From Sphingomonas sp. IBVSS2 (GTDB lineage Bacteria; Pseudomonadota; Alphaproteobacteria; Sphingomonadales; Sphingomonadaceae), in NCBI RefSeq assembly GCF_002127225.1, contig NZ_NFUR01000001.1, positions 869,592 to 933,591 of the forward strand: a stretch of 64,000 nt of DNA, in the 5' to 3' direction. Below the pieces are notes generated by a model that worked only from the letters and a program-made list of their open reading frames with translations, was not told the origin of the DNA and searched no databases. The first letter of the stretch is position 1. Every line of letters starts with the position of its first letter. Position numbers and translations under genes: made by a program. Below are positions 53,469 to 61,995 of this stretch, piece after piece.

Positions 53469-55018
53469 TGGAACCGCCGGCGGCCCGCTGGTGGGAGACG
53501 CGCTGGTTCGCGCTCGCCGCGATCCTGGCGTCGTGCCTGCCGCTGCTCGCGCCGGACGTACCGCCGCTCACCGATCTGCCCGGGCATATCGGCCGGTTCC
53601 GGGTGATGCTGGGCACCGATGCGGACATGCTGGGCCGATGGTATCATTTCCAATGGCGGCTGATCGGCAATCTCGGCGCCGACCTGCTGGTCGCGGGCCT
53701 TGCCCCGCTGACCGGGCTGGAGCCGGCGGTGAAGCTGGTCACGATCGCGACGGTCGCGCTTTCGGCTGCCGGCATCCTGTGGATCGCGCGGGAGGTGCAT
53801 GGCCGGGTCACGCCCTTCGCGCTGTTCGCGCTGCCGCTCGTCTACAACTACGCCTTCCATTTCGGCTTCCTCAACTTCGCGCTGGCGGCGGCGCTCGCGC
53901 TCAACGGCTTCGCCCTGTGGCTGCGGCTCGGGCGGCTGGGGCGGACCGGGCTGCGCGCGGCGCTGTTCCTGCCGCTGGCATGCGTCGTCTGGGTCGCGCA
54001 CGTCATGGGCTGGGGCATGCTGGGACTGATGGTCTTCGGTGCCGAGCTCGCGTTGCGGCGCCGGGATGGCGGCGGATGGTTCGATGCGGCGATGCGCGCC
54101 GCCATCGCCTGTTTGCCGCTCGCATCGCCGCTGCTGCCGCTGCTGCTCTGGCGGCCCGATGGCGGCGGCGGGATCACCGAGCGCTTCTTCAGCCCGCGCA
54201 AGGTCTCGTGGCTGGCGATCTTCCTGCGCGACCGCTGGTGGTTGTTCGACTTCTGCTCGGTGCTGCTGCTCTGGGGGCTGATCTACCGGAGCGCGCGCAC
54301 CCCGCGTTTCGGCCATTCGGCGGCATTGGTGGGCGCGTGCCTGATGCTGGCCGGCGCCTTCGTGCTGATCCCCTACAAGCTGTTCGGCTCCGCCTATGCC
54401 GATATGCGGCTGGCGCCGTTCATCGTCCTGTTCGCGCTGCTCGCGATTCGCGTCGACAAGGGCATCGGCGCGCGCGAGCTGCGCTGGCTGGCGATCGCCG
54501 GCCTGGCGTTCTTGCTGGCGCGGACGGCGGGGACCACGATCAGCTTCTGGCAATATGGCCGCGAATATGACCGGCAGCTCGCCGCGCTCGACCATGTCCC
54601 GCGTGGGGCGCGGATCGTTGCGTTCGTGGGCGACAATTGCATCGATCCCTGGGCGCTCGGCCGGCTGGATCACCTTTCCGGCCTGGCGATGGCGCGCCGC
54701 GCGGCGTTCTCCAACGACCAGTGGGAGCTCGCCGGCTCGGCGCTGCTCACCATCGACGCGCCTGCGATGGGCGCGTTCGCGATCGATCCGTCCGAAGTCG
54801 TCCTCGCCAGCCCCTGCAAGGACAAGCAGGACCGCATGACCATCGACCAGGCGCTGCGCGGCTTCCCGCGCGACGCGTTCGACTATGTCTGGCTGATCGC
54901 GCCGCCGCCCTTCGATACGCGGCTGCTCGCCGGCACGAAGCCCGTCTGGCGGGACGGCACCAGCGGGCTGTACGAGATCGACAGGAACCGCTTGTCGGGC
55001 GGCGCCCCTGCGCACTAG
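53468..55018 (+). CDS. Polytopic membrane protein, paralogue A of a tandem pair
   Basis: 516 residues, about 11 helices. The first loop is PPLTDLPGHIGRFRVMLGTDADMLGRWYHFQWRL, then LEPAVKLVTIATVALSAAGILWIAREVHGR, and FALFALPLVYNYAFHFGFLNFAL. The next gene has the same sequence at each of these places, so this is a duplication. The DLPGH segment after TM1 is in the GT-C catalytic-loop position. The last roughly 130 residues are soluble. The start overlaps the preceding gene, so translation is coupled. Confidence 0.65.
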   Translation: MEPPAARWWETRWFALAAILASCLPLLAPDVPPLTDLPGHIGRFRVMLGTDADMLGRWYHFQWRLIGNLGADLLVAGLAPLTGLEPAVKLVTIATVALSAAGILWIAREVHGRVTPFALFALPLVYNYAFHFGFLNFALAAALALNGFALWLRLGRLGRTGLRAALFLPLACVVWVAHVMGWGMLGLMVFGAELALRRRDGGGWFDAAMRAAIACLPLASPLLPLLLWRPDGGGGITERFFSPRKVSWLAIFLRDRWWLFDFCSVLLLWGLIYRSARTPRFGHSAALVGACLMLAGAFVLIPYKLFGSAYADMRLAPFIVLFALLAIRVDKGIGARELRWLAIAGLAFLLARTAGTTISFWQYGREYDRQLAALDHVPRGARIVAFVGDNCIDPWALGRLDHLSGLAMARRAAFSNDQWELAGSALLTIDAPAMGAFAIDPSEVVLASPCKDKQDRMTIDQALRGFPRDAFDYVWLIAPPPFDTRLLAGTKPVWRDGTSGLYEIDRNRLSGGAPAH

Positions 55019-55027
55019 AAGGCGCGG

Positions 55028-56806
55028 ATGGACAGGGGCGACGCGTTGCAATGGTGGCAGACACGATGGTTCGTGGCGCTCTGCACCTTCATAGCCATTA
55101 TTCCGTTGCTCTGGCCCCAGATCCCGCCGCTGGTCGATCTGCCCGGCCATATGGGGCGCTACCGCGTCCAGTTCACCTATGACCAATATCCCTTCCTGAA
55201 GGAATGGTACGACTTCCGCTGGAGCCTGATGGGCAATCTGGGCGTCGACCTGCTGGTCATCCCGCTGCACCATGTCTTCGGGCTCGAGCTGGCGGTGAAG
55301 CTGATCGTCATCGCGATCCCGGCGATGACGGTGGCGGGCATGCTGTGGATCGCGCGCGAGGTGCACGGCCGCATCCCGGCGACCGCGCTGTTCGCGCTGC
55401 CGCTCGCCTATGCCTTCCCCTTCCATTTCGGCTTCGTCAATTTCGCGCTGTCGATGGCGTTCGCCCTGCTGGCGTTCGGCTGGTGGCTGCGGCTGGCGCG
55501 GCTGGGCAAGTTCGTCTTCCGCTCGATGGTGTTCCTGCCGATCTCGGTACTGATCTGGGTCTGCCACACCTATGGCTGGGGCCTGCTCGGCATCCTCGCC
55601 TTCTCGGCCGAGCTGATCCGCCAGCACGATCTGCGCCGCAATCCGCACGTGCCGTGGCACAAGGACCTGGTCGGCGGCTGGATCCTGCCCTGGTTCCATG
55701 CCGGGCTGCAGTGCCTGGTGCTCGCGCCGCCGGCGCTGCTGATGGTGCTGTGGCGCTCGGGCGGGCACGTCACCGGCCAGACGTTCGACATGTTCAACTG
55801 GCGCGCGAAGATGCTGTGGATCACCCAGGTCTTCCGCGATCGCTGGCAGCTGTTCGACCTGGCCTCGGTCGGCGTGCTGTTCCTGCTGCTGTTCAAGGCG
55901 GTGCGCGATCCGAACATCCAATATTCGCGCAACCTGGCGCTGTCGGGCATCTTCCTGACCCTGGTCTATATCTTCCTGCCGCGCGTCGTGTTCGGATCGG
56001 CCTATGCCGACATGCGGCTGGTGCCGTTCCTGCTCGCGATCGGCATCCTCGCGATCCGGCCCAAGCCGGGCCTGTCGATCCGCGGCGCCGCCACCGTGGC
56101 GGTGCTCGGGATGAGCTTCTTCTGCGTGCGCATCGCCGCCACGACCTGGAGCTTCCTGCTCTACAGCGGCACCTATGACCGCGAGCTCAAGGCGCTCGAG
56201 CATCTTCCCCAGGGCGCCCGGCTGATCAGCTTCGTCGGTGAGACCTGCCGCTACGAATGGAAGCAGACGCGGCTGCAGCATGTCCCTGCGCTCGCGCTGG
56301 AGCGCAAGCTCGCCTACACCAACGATCAATGGTCGATGGCGGGCGGGCAGCTGCTCACCGTGCGCTATGCCGCCGCCAGGCGTTTCGCCCATGATCCGTC
56401 GCAGATCGTCACCGACGTGCAGTGCCCGCGCGAATATTGGCGCCCGGTAGCCTGGGCGCTGGCGCGCTTCCCGCGCGACGCGTTCGACTATGTCTGGATG
56501 ATCGAGACGCCTGCCTATAATCCGCGCTTCGAACAGGGGCTGATTCCGCTCTGGCGCGACGGTTCAAGCGCGCTGTTCAAGATCGATCATTCGGTGCCCG
56601 CGCCGGTGATCGAGCCGGGCGAACTGCCGGTGCCGCGCTGGGAGCGGGACATCATCCTGCGCGAGGGGCACCAGGGCGGCAGCAGCCTGCCGGATCCCGA
56701 GGCGAGCCCGGTGCCGGAGCCGGAGGAATCTCCGGTGCCCACGCCCACGCCGTCCCCTTCGCCCAGCCCGACGCACAGAGCGAAGCACGGGAAGGTGAAG
56801 CGCTAG
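55028..56806 (+). CDS. Polytopic membrane protein, paralogue B, with Pro/Ser/Thr tail
   Basis: 592 residues, starting nine bases after paralogue A. Shared blocks: LVDLPGHMGRYRV, WIAREVHGR, FALPLAYAFPFHFGFVNFAL, VFGSAYADMRL, FPRDAFDYVWMIE. The extra C-terminal part is a low-complexity tail with EASPVPEPEESPVPTPTPSPSPSPTHR and a basic end, probably in the periplasm or cytosol by TM count. Paralogue A lacks this tail. Polymer or glycolipid export or glycosylation is a guess. Confidence 0.65.
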   Translation: MDRGDALQWWQTRWFVALCTFIAIIPLLWPQIPPLVDLPGHMGRYRVQFTYDQYPFLKEWYDFRWSLMGNLGVDLLVIPLHHVFGLELAVKLIVIAIPAMTVAGMLWIAREVHGRIPATALFALPLAYAFPFHFGFVNFALSMAFALLAFGWWLRLARLGKFVFRSMVFLPISVLIWVCHTYGWGLLGILAFSAELIRQHDLRRNPHVPWHKDLVGGWILPWFHAGLQCLVLAPPALLMVLWRSGGHVTGQTFDMFNWRAKMLWITQVFRDRWQLFDLASVGVLFLLLFKAVRDPNIQYSRNLALSGIFLTLVYIFLPRVVFGSAYADMRLVPFLLAIGILAIRPKPGLSIRGAATVAVLGMSFFCVRIAATTWSFLLYSGTYDRELKALEHLPQGARLISFVGETCRYEWKQTRLQHVPALALERKLAYTNDQWSMAGGQLLTVRYAAARRFAHDPSQIVTDVQCPREYWRPVAWALARFPRDAFDYVWMIETPAYNPRFEQGLIPLWRDGSSALFKIDHSVPAPVIEPGELPVPRWERDIILREGHQGGSSLPDPEASPVPEPEESPVPTPTPSPSPSPTHRAKHGKVKR

Positions 56807-56877
56807 CCTGCGCGCACCGCATCCCCCGGGGGTGACGGTGAACGGGCCGGGCCGGGACCGGCAAATCCGCGCCGCGC

Positions 56878-58068
56878 CTAGCAGCCGCGGCGGAAGGGCG
56901 TCAGCTCGCCGAGATATTCCTGCTCCTGCGCCACCGCTTCCCGCTCGCGCTCGAGATAGTCGGCGACGGCGCGGCGGAAGCCCGGATCGGGGAGGTAATG
57001 CGCCGACCAGGTGGTCACCGGCGCATAGCCGCGCGCGAGCTTGTGCTCGCCCTGCGCGCCCGCCTCCACCCGGTTCAGGCCGCGTGCGATCGCGGCATCG
57101 ATCGCCTGATAGTAGCAGAGCTCGAAATGCAGGAAGGGCACTTCCTCGATCGCGCCCCAATAGCGGCCATAGAGCGCATCGGCGCCGACCAGGTTGAGCG
57201 CGCCGGCGATCGGCTGCCCATCCCGCTCGGCGAAGATCAGCAACACCTTGTCCGCCATCTCGGCGCCGAGCAGCGAGAAAAAGTCACGGGTGAGATAGGG
57301 ACGGCCCCATTTGCGGCTGCCCGTGTCCTGATAGAAGGCCCAGAAGGCATCCCAATGCGCCTCGGTGATCTCGGCGCCGCACAGGTGGCGGATGGCCAGC
57401 CCCGCCACCGCCGCCGCGCGTTCCTTGCGGATCGCCTTGCGCTTGCGGCTGGCAAGGGCGCCCAGAAACTCGTCGAAGCCGCCATAGCCTTCGTTCGCCC
57501 AGTGGAACTGGGTGCCGGCGCGGATCAGCCAGCCGGCCTGCTCGAACAGGGGCAGCTGGTCCGGCTCGAGAAAGGTGACGTGCGCCGAGGAGAGCCGGTT
57601 GCGGTCGGTCACCGCCTCGATCCCGGCGATCAGGCCGGGCGCCAGCGCGCCGTCGCGCAGCAGCAGGCGGGGCCCCGGCACGGGCGTGAAGGGCACGGCA
57701 ATCTGAAGCTTGGGATAATATTGCCCGCCCGCCTGCTCCCAGGCTTCGGCCCAGGCATGGTCGAACACATATTCGCCCTGGCTGTGGCCCTTGGCATAGG
57801 CCGGGGCGATCGCCGCGGGGACGCCCTGCGCATCCTCGATCACGATCGGCAGCGATTGCCAGCCCGCGCGCGGGCTCACCGATCCCGAGCGTTCGAGGAT
57901 CGAGAGGAAGGCATGGCTGACGAACGGATTGCCGGCTCCCGCGCACGCATCCCAGTCCCCCGGCGGGATCGCGCCTACGCCATCGGCGATGCGGACGGTT
58001 ACGTTGGAGGTGGGCACGGAAGCGGCGGGCACGGCACCCAGATAGGGATCGCGCCCCGCAAAGGGCAA
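56878..58068 (-). CDS. FemAB-like/peptidogalycan GNAT-fold acyltransferase (COG3146 type)
   Basis: 396 residues from a TTG at 58068 (AGG five bases upstream, ten bases after the MscS stop). GTGs at 58032 and 58017 are alternatives. Family pattern: NPFVSHAFLSILERSGSVSPRAGW, PAYAKGHSQGEYVFDHAWAEAW, and the catalytic-type GALNLVGADALYGRYWGAIEEVPFLHFELCYYQAIDAAI, then GAQGEHKLARGYAP. These proteins transfer acyl or aminoacyl groups to a small or cell-wall acceptor. It is the last gene of the sseA-metC-mscS operon. Confidence 0.83.
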   Translation of the reverse strand: MPFAGRDPYLGAVPAASVPTSNVTVRIADGVGAIPPGDWDACAGAGNPFVSHAFLSILERSGSVSPRAGWQSLPIVIEDAQGVPAAIAPAYAKGHSQGEYVFDHAWAEAWEQAGGQYYPKLQIAVPFTPVPGPRLLLRDGALAPGLIAGIEAVTDRNRLSSAHVTFLEPDQLPLFEQAGWLIRAGTQFHWANEGYGGFDEFLGALASRKRKAIRKERAAAVAGLAIRHLCGAEITEAHWDAFWAFYQDTGSRKWGRPYLTRDFFSLLGAEMADKVLLIFAERDGQPIAGALNLVGADALYGRYWGAIEEVPFLHFELCYYQAIDAAIARGLNRVEAGAQGEHKLARGYAPVTTWSAHYLPDPGFRRAVADYLEREREAVAQEQEYLGELTPFRRGC

Positions 58069-58077
58069 TGGCCTAGT

Positions 58078-59349
58078 CTAGTCCCGCTTCGTCCCGTCGC
58101 CCAGCAGCCGCACTTCGCGCTGCGGCAGGGCGAGGGCGATGCCATGTTCCTTGAACATCACCCAGAGCCGGTTGAGCACGTCGCTCTTCACATTGCCGAC
58201 GCCGCTCTCGGGGTCGCTGATCCAGGTGAGGATCTCGTGCTCCACGCCGCTCTCGCCAAAGGCCGAGAGGCGCACATTGGTGGGTGGATCGTCGAGCGCG
58301 CGCGGGCTTTCCTTCGCGGCGCGCAGCATCAGCGACTGGGCGAGCTTGAGATCGCAATCATAGGCGACGGTCACCGGGATGCGGACGCGGACGTTGCGGT
58401 CGGTGTACGACCAGTTCTCCACTTCCTGCGTCATCAATATCTCGTTCGGGATCAGATGCTCCTTGCCGTCGCGCGTGACCACGCTCACCGCGCGCACGCC
58501 GATCTTGTTCACCCAGCCGAAGCTGTCGCCCACCACGATCACGTCGCCCGGCTTGATCGAGCGATCCATCAGCAGGATGATCCCGGCGATCAGGTTGCCG
58601 ATCGTCTTTTGCAGGCCGAAGCCGATGGCGAGCCCGAACGCGCCCGAGAAGACGGTGAAGGCGGTGAGGTCGATCTCGAGCAGGTCGATACCGACGAAGA
58701 AGGCGATGATCACCGCAGCGATCGCGGCAAGTTTCTGGAAGAGCAGCTTCTGCGTGGGATCGAAGCCGCGCGCGCCGGCGATCCACCGGGTCAGCATCCG
58801 GTTGAACAGGCGCACCCCGGCGAAGAGCAGCAGCACGGTGACGGCGATGCTGAGCAGCGAGAGCAAGGTGAGCCGGCGCTGGCCGATCTGGACGCCGACC
58901 CGGTCGAGCGTGTCCTGCGTCGCCGCGAATCCGCCGATCGCGTGGCTCAATATGGCGGCGAAGGCGATGGCGGCCACGCTCCAGGCGATCCAGCGCGGCA
59001 GGTTGAGCCCGCGCAGCACCGCGACGGTGAACATGGCGGCGGCAGCTCCGGTGGCGAAGCCCAGTCCCAGCGCGGCGAGCGGGTGCCAGGGCCAGGCGGA
59101 TAGGAGGATGCCGAGCAGCAGCGTCGCCACGCCGTGGCGGATCACGTCGCAGATGCGCCCGCTGAACAGCGGGCCGTGATCGGCATCGCGCGACCAATAT
59201 TCGGCGATGCGCGCGCCGATCCTCCGGCCTGCGAGCCAGCCCAGCGCCAGGGCGACGATGGCGAGCGCGGCGGCGATGCCCGCTTCGGACAGTTCGGGTG
59301 GTGAAGGAAGGTCGTGCCCCGCCAGCCAGTCCCCGAACCGCTGCATCAT
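58078..59349 (-). CDS. MscS-family mechanosensitive channel
   Basis: 423 residues from the ATG at 59349, overlapping the metC-type gene stop (ATGA). About five to six N-terminal helices, then the pore helix FGLAIGFGLQKTIGNLIAGIILLMDRSIKPGDVIVVGD, the conserved beta domain DGKEHLIPNEILMTQEVENWSY and a cytoplasmic alpha/beta cage. It releases osmolytes on hypo-osmotic shock. The length exceeds E. coli MscS by about 140 residues through extra N-terminal helices. Confidence 0.92.
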   Translation of the reverse strand: MMQRFGDWLAGHDLPSPPELSEAGIAAALAIVALALGWLAGRRIGARIAEYWSRDADHGPLFSGRICDVIRHGVATLLLGILLSAWPWHPLAALGLGFATGAAAAMFTVAVLRGLNLPRWIAWSVAAIAFAAILSHAIGGFAATQDTLDRVGVQIGQRRLTLLSLLSIAVTVLLLFAGVRLFNRMLTRWIAGARGFDPTQKLLFQKLAAIAAVIIAFFVGIDLLEIDLTAFTVFSGAFGLAIGFGLQKTIGNLIAGIILLMDRSIKPGDVIVVGDSFGWVNKIGVRAVSVVTRDGKEHLIPNEILMTQEVENWSYTDRNVRVRIPVTVAYDCDLKLAQSLMLRAAKESPRALDDPPTNVRLSAFGESGVEHEILTWISDPESGVGNVKSDVLNRLWVMFKEHGIALALPQREVRLLGDGTKRD

Positions 59350-60530
59350 CCGCGCATCCCGGCGAAGCGCGCCAGCCCCTGTTCGAGGTCGGTGATCAGG
59401 TCGTCCGGATCCTCGAGCCCGATCTGGAGGCGCACGACCGGCCCCTCGGCCTGCCATTCGGTGACGGTGCGGAAGCGTTGCGGATCGACCGGCAGCGCGA
59501 GGCTCTCATAGCCGCCCCAGCTATAGCCGATACCGAAATGCTCCAGGCCGTCGATCAGCGCGGCGCGCTCCTTTTCGCCGCCGCCGGCGAGGACGAAGGA
59601 GAACAGGCCGGCAGGGCCCTTGAAGTCGCGATGGAAGATCTCGTGCCCCGGGCAATCGGGCAGTGCCGGGTGGAGCACGCGCGCCACTTCGGGGCGGGTC
59701 CGCAGCCATTCGGCGATCCGCAGCGCCGCGCGGCCATGTTGTTCGAGCCGGATCGCCATGGTGCGCAGGCCGCGCGCGCCCAGCCAGGCGTCGTCGGGGC
59801 TGGCCGTCTGGCCGAGCTGATAGCTGGTGTCGCGCAGCGCCTGGTACCTGCCCTGGGCTGCAGTGACCGAGCCCAGCATCACGTCGGAATGGCCGACGAC
59901 ATATTTGGTCGCGGCGAGGATCGTATAGTCGATCCCGCGTGCGATCGCCGGGAAGAGCAGGGGCGTCGCCCAGGTATTGTCGAGCACCGTGACGATGCCG
60001 CGGTCCCGGGCCGCCGCGACGATCGCCGGCACGTCCTGCACCTCGAAGGTCAGGCTGCCGGGGCTTTCGAGGAAGATCACCCGGGTGTTCTCGCGGCACA
60101 GCGCCGCGATGCCTTCGCCGATCAGCGGATCATAATAGCTGGTCTCGACCCCCATTCGCCGGAGCAGGCCGTTGGCGAAGTTGCGCGTCGGGTCGTAGCT
60201 GCTGTCGGGAAGCAGCAGGTGGTCGCCGGGAGAAAGCAGGGCGAGCAGGGTCGAGGCGATGGCGGCGACGCCGGAAGGATAGAGCAGCGTCGCCTCGGCG
60301 CCCGGCTCGAGCTCGGTCAGCGCATCGGCGAGCGACCATTGGGTCGGCGTGCCCCGCCGGCCGTAGAACAGCCGGTGATGGGTATCGCTGGCGCCGCTGG
60401 CGCGCAGATGCGCCACGTCGTCGTAGAGGATCGTCGAGGCGCGCCATACCGGCGGGTTGACGATGCCCTGGGTCCATTCCTTGCGCCGGCCGGCGGCGAC
60501 GACCTTGGTCTTGTCCTGCTTCTCGCTCAT
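59346..60530 (-). CDS. metC: Cystathionine beta-lyase-type PLP enzyme
   Basis: 394 residues. PLP-dependent Cys/Met metabolism family: the phosphate-binding YGRRGTPT (56-63), LYPSGVAAIAST, VLDNTWATP, and the Schiff-base Lys209 in AATKYVVGHSDVM. It cleaves cystathionine or a related thioether to homocysteine or a thiol. It is encoded with sseA upstream (ATGA overlap), which supports a sulfur-amino-acid role. Whether it is a beta-lyase or another member of the family cannot be settled. Confidence 0.88.
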   Translation of the reverse strand: MSEKQDKTKVVAAGRRKEWTQGIVNPPVWRASTILYDDVAHLRASGASDTHHRLFYGRRGTPTQWSLADALTELEPGAEATLLYPSGVAAIASTLLALLSPGDHLLLPDSSYDPTRNFANGLLRRMGVETSYYDPLIGEGIAALCRENTRVIFLESPGSLTFEVQDVPAIVAAARDRGIVTVLDNTWATPLLFPAIARGIDYTILAATKYVVGHSDVMLGSVTAAQGRYQALRDTSYQLGQTASPDDAWLGARGLRTMAIRLEQHGRAALRIAEWLRTRPEVARVLHPALPDCPGHEIFHRDFKGPAGLFSFVLAGGGEKERAALIDGLEHFGIGYSWGGYESLALPVDPQRFRTVTEWQAEGPVVRLQIGLEDPDDLITDLEQGLARFAGMRG

Positions 60531-61351
60531 GCCGGGCCCAATGCCTTGGCGGTCTCGGGACGGCTACCCCATTCCGTCCAGCTGCCGTCGTACAGCGCGG
60601 CTTCGTTGTCGAGCAGGTGCGCGCCGAACGCCAGGATCGCGGCGGTGATGCCCGAGCCGCAGGTGGTGACCAGCGGGCGGGCGAGGTCGATGCCGTGATC
60701 CTCGAACACGGCGCGGATATGATCGGGCGCTTTCCAGGTGCCGTCGGGGTTGAAGAACTTCGGATAGGGGACGTTGCGCGATCCCGGGATATGGCCCGCG
60801 GCGACTTCGGGGCGCGGATCGGCTTCCGCGCCGGTGAAGCGAGCGGCCGAGCGGGCATCGGCGATCTGCCCGGTCTCGGCCTTCATCTGCTCGAGCGTGC
60901 GCAGCTGGGCCCTGGGCGGCCGGGGCTGGAAATTGCCGGGCTCGGCCCGGTGCGGGCCGCTCGCCACCGCACGGCCTTCCGCCTTCCATTTGGCCATGCC
61001 GCCGTCGAGCAGCGCCACGTCGACGCCGGCGAGCCGCAGCACCCACCAGGCGCGGCACGACGTGTGGTGCGGGCCATTGTCGTAGAGTATGATCGGCGTC
61101 TCGGTGTCCGCCCCCAGCGCGCGCAGCCGCTCGGCGATCCTGGCGACGGTCGGCACGGTCGAGGGGAGCGGGCTGGTCTCGTCGATCAGCGTGTCGAGAT
61201 CGAGGAAGCGCGCGCCGGCGATATGCTCGGCCTCGAACTCGGCGCGAGGATATCGCGGCGGCGATCCGGGGATCGTCGAGCTATAGGTTGCATCGAGCAC
61301 CAGCACATCATCGGTGCCGGCCAGCCATTCGGTCGTAACGAGCCCGTCCAT
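60527..61351 (-). CDS. sseA: 3-mercaptopyruvate/thiosulfate sulfurtransferase
   Basis: 274 residues from the ATG at 61351. Two rhodanese domains, the second with the active-site loop Cys231-GSGITA (TCGSGITAAIL), the mercaptopyruvate sulfurtransferase form. The inactive first domain has HTSCRAWW and LLDGGMAKW. It moves sulfur from mercaptopyruvate or thiosulfate to cyanide or thiols. It leads a four-gene operon with metC, mscS and the acyltransferase. Confidence 0.93.
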   Translation of the reverse strand: MDGLVTTEWLAGTDDVLVLDATYSSTIPGSPPRYPRAEFEAEHIAGARFLDLDTLIDETSPLPSTVPTVARIAERLRALGADTETPIILYDNGPHHTSCRAWWVLRLAGVDVALLDGGMAKWKAEGRAVASGPHRAEPGNFQPRPPRAQLRTLEQMKAETGQIADARSAARFTGAEADPRPEVAAGHIPGSRNVPYPKFFNPDGTWKAPDHIRAVFEDHGIDLARPLVTTCGSGITAAILAFGAHLLDNEAALYDGSWTEWGSRPETAKALGPA

Positions 61352-61395
61352 GGAAAGCGTCCTAGAAGGATGCAAAGCGCTCCGCAAACGCCTAC

Positions 61396-61851
61396 ATGGC
61401 CGGGATGGACGCCAAGCATCTCGGAAAAACCTCGATCCTTCCCGCCACGCCGGAGGAGGCCGAGCTCGATTACGTGCCCAATCCGCGCAAGGGCACGCGC
61501 TATCTCATCCGCTTCGCGGCACCCGAGTTCACGTCGCTCTGCCCGATCACCGGCCAGCCGGATTTCGCGCATCTGGTGCTCGACTATGTGCCGAAGGACT
61601 CGATCGTCGAGTCCAAGTCGCTCAAGTTGTTCCTGGGCAGCTTCCGCAACCATGGCGCCTTCCACGAGGATTGCACCGTCGGCATCGGCCAGCGCCTGTT
61701 CGACGAGATGCAGCCGGAATGGCTCAGGATCGGCGGCTATTGGTATCCGCGCGGTGGCATACCCATCGACGTCTTCTGGCAGTCGGGTGTGCCGCCCGAG
61801 GGTGTCTGGATACCGGATCAGGGGGTTCCCGGCTATCGCGGACGCGGCTGA
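61396..61851 (+). CDS. queF: NADPH-dependent 7-cyano-7-deazaguanine reductase
   Basis: 151 residues, the short (unimodular) QueF form. Active-site Cys49 in [11 protein letters not shown], Asp56, the NADPH motif ESKSLK (72-77) and His90-Glu91 in AFHEDC are all present. It makes preQ1 for queuosine tRNA modification. The start ATG at 61396 is uncertain; ATG 61405 is in frame. It stands alone, divergent from the sseA operon. Confidence 0.95.
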   Translation: MAGMDAKHLGKTSILPATPEEAELDYVPNPRKGTRYLIRFAAPEFTSLCPITGQPDFAHLVLDYVPKDSIVESKSLKLFLGSFRNHGAFHEDCTVGIGQRLFDEMQPEWLRIGGYWYPRGGIPIDVFWQSGVPPEGVWIPDQGVPGYRGRG

Positions 61852-61887
61852 GCGCCGGATTTACAAGGCGACCGGACGGTCGTAGTA

Positions 61888-61902
61888 TGCTGCATTGCAG
61901 CA
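61888..61902. promoter_or_regulatory. PhaR-type palindrome
   Basis: TGCTGCA-T-TGCAGCA has perfect seven-base arms and contains CTGC-N3-GCAG, the reported binding pattern of PhaR, the polyhydroxybutyrate/carbon-flux repressor of alphaproteobacteria. It lies 94-108 bases upstream of the glycosyltransferase start. TTATTGAAAA nearby may be a promoter part. Confidence 0.55.
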
Positions 61903-61995
61903 AGATGAAACCTTATTGAAAACAGTTGGTTTGGAAGGGCGAGCGTGGGGCTTACGCGCAATTGAGTTTGCGATAGCGAAGGGAAAGATCGGCGC

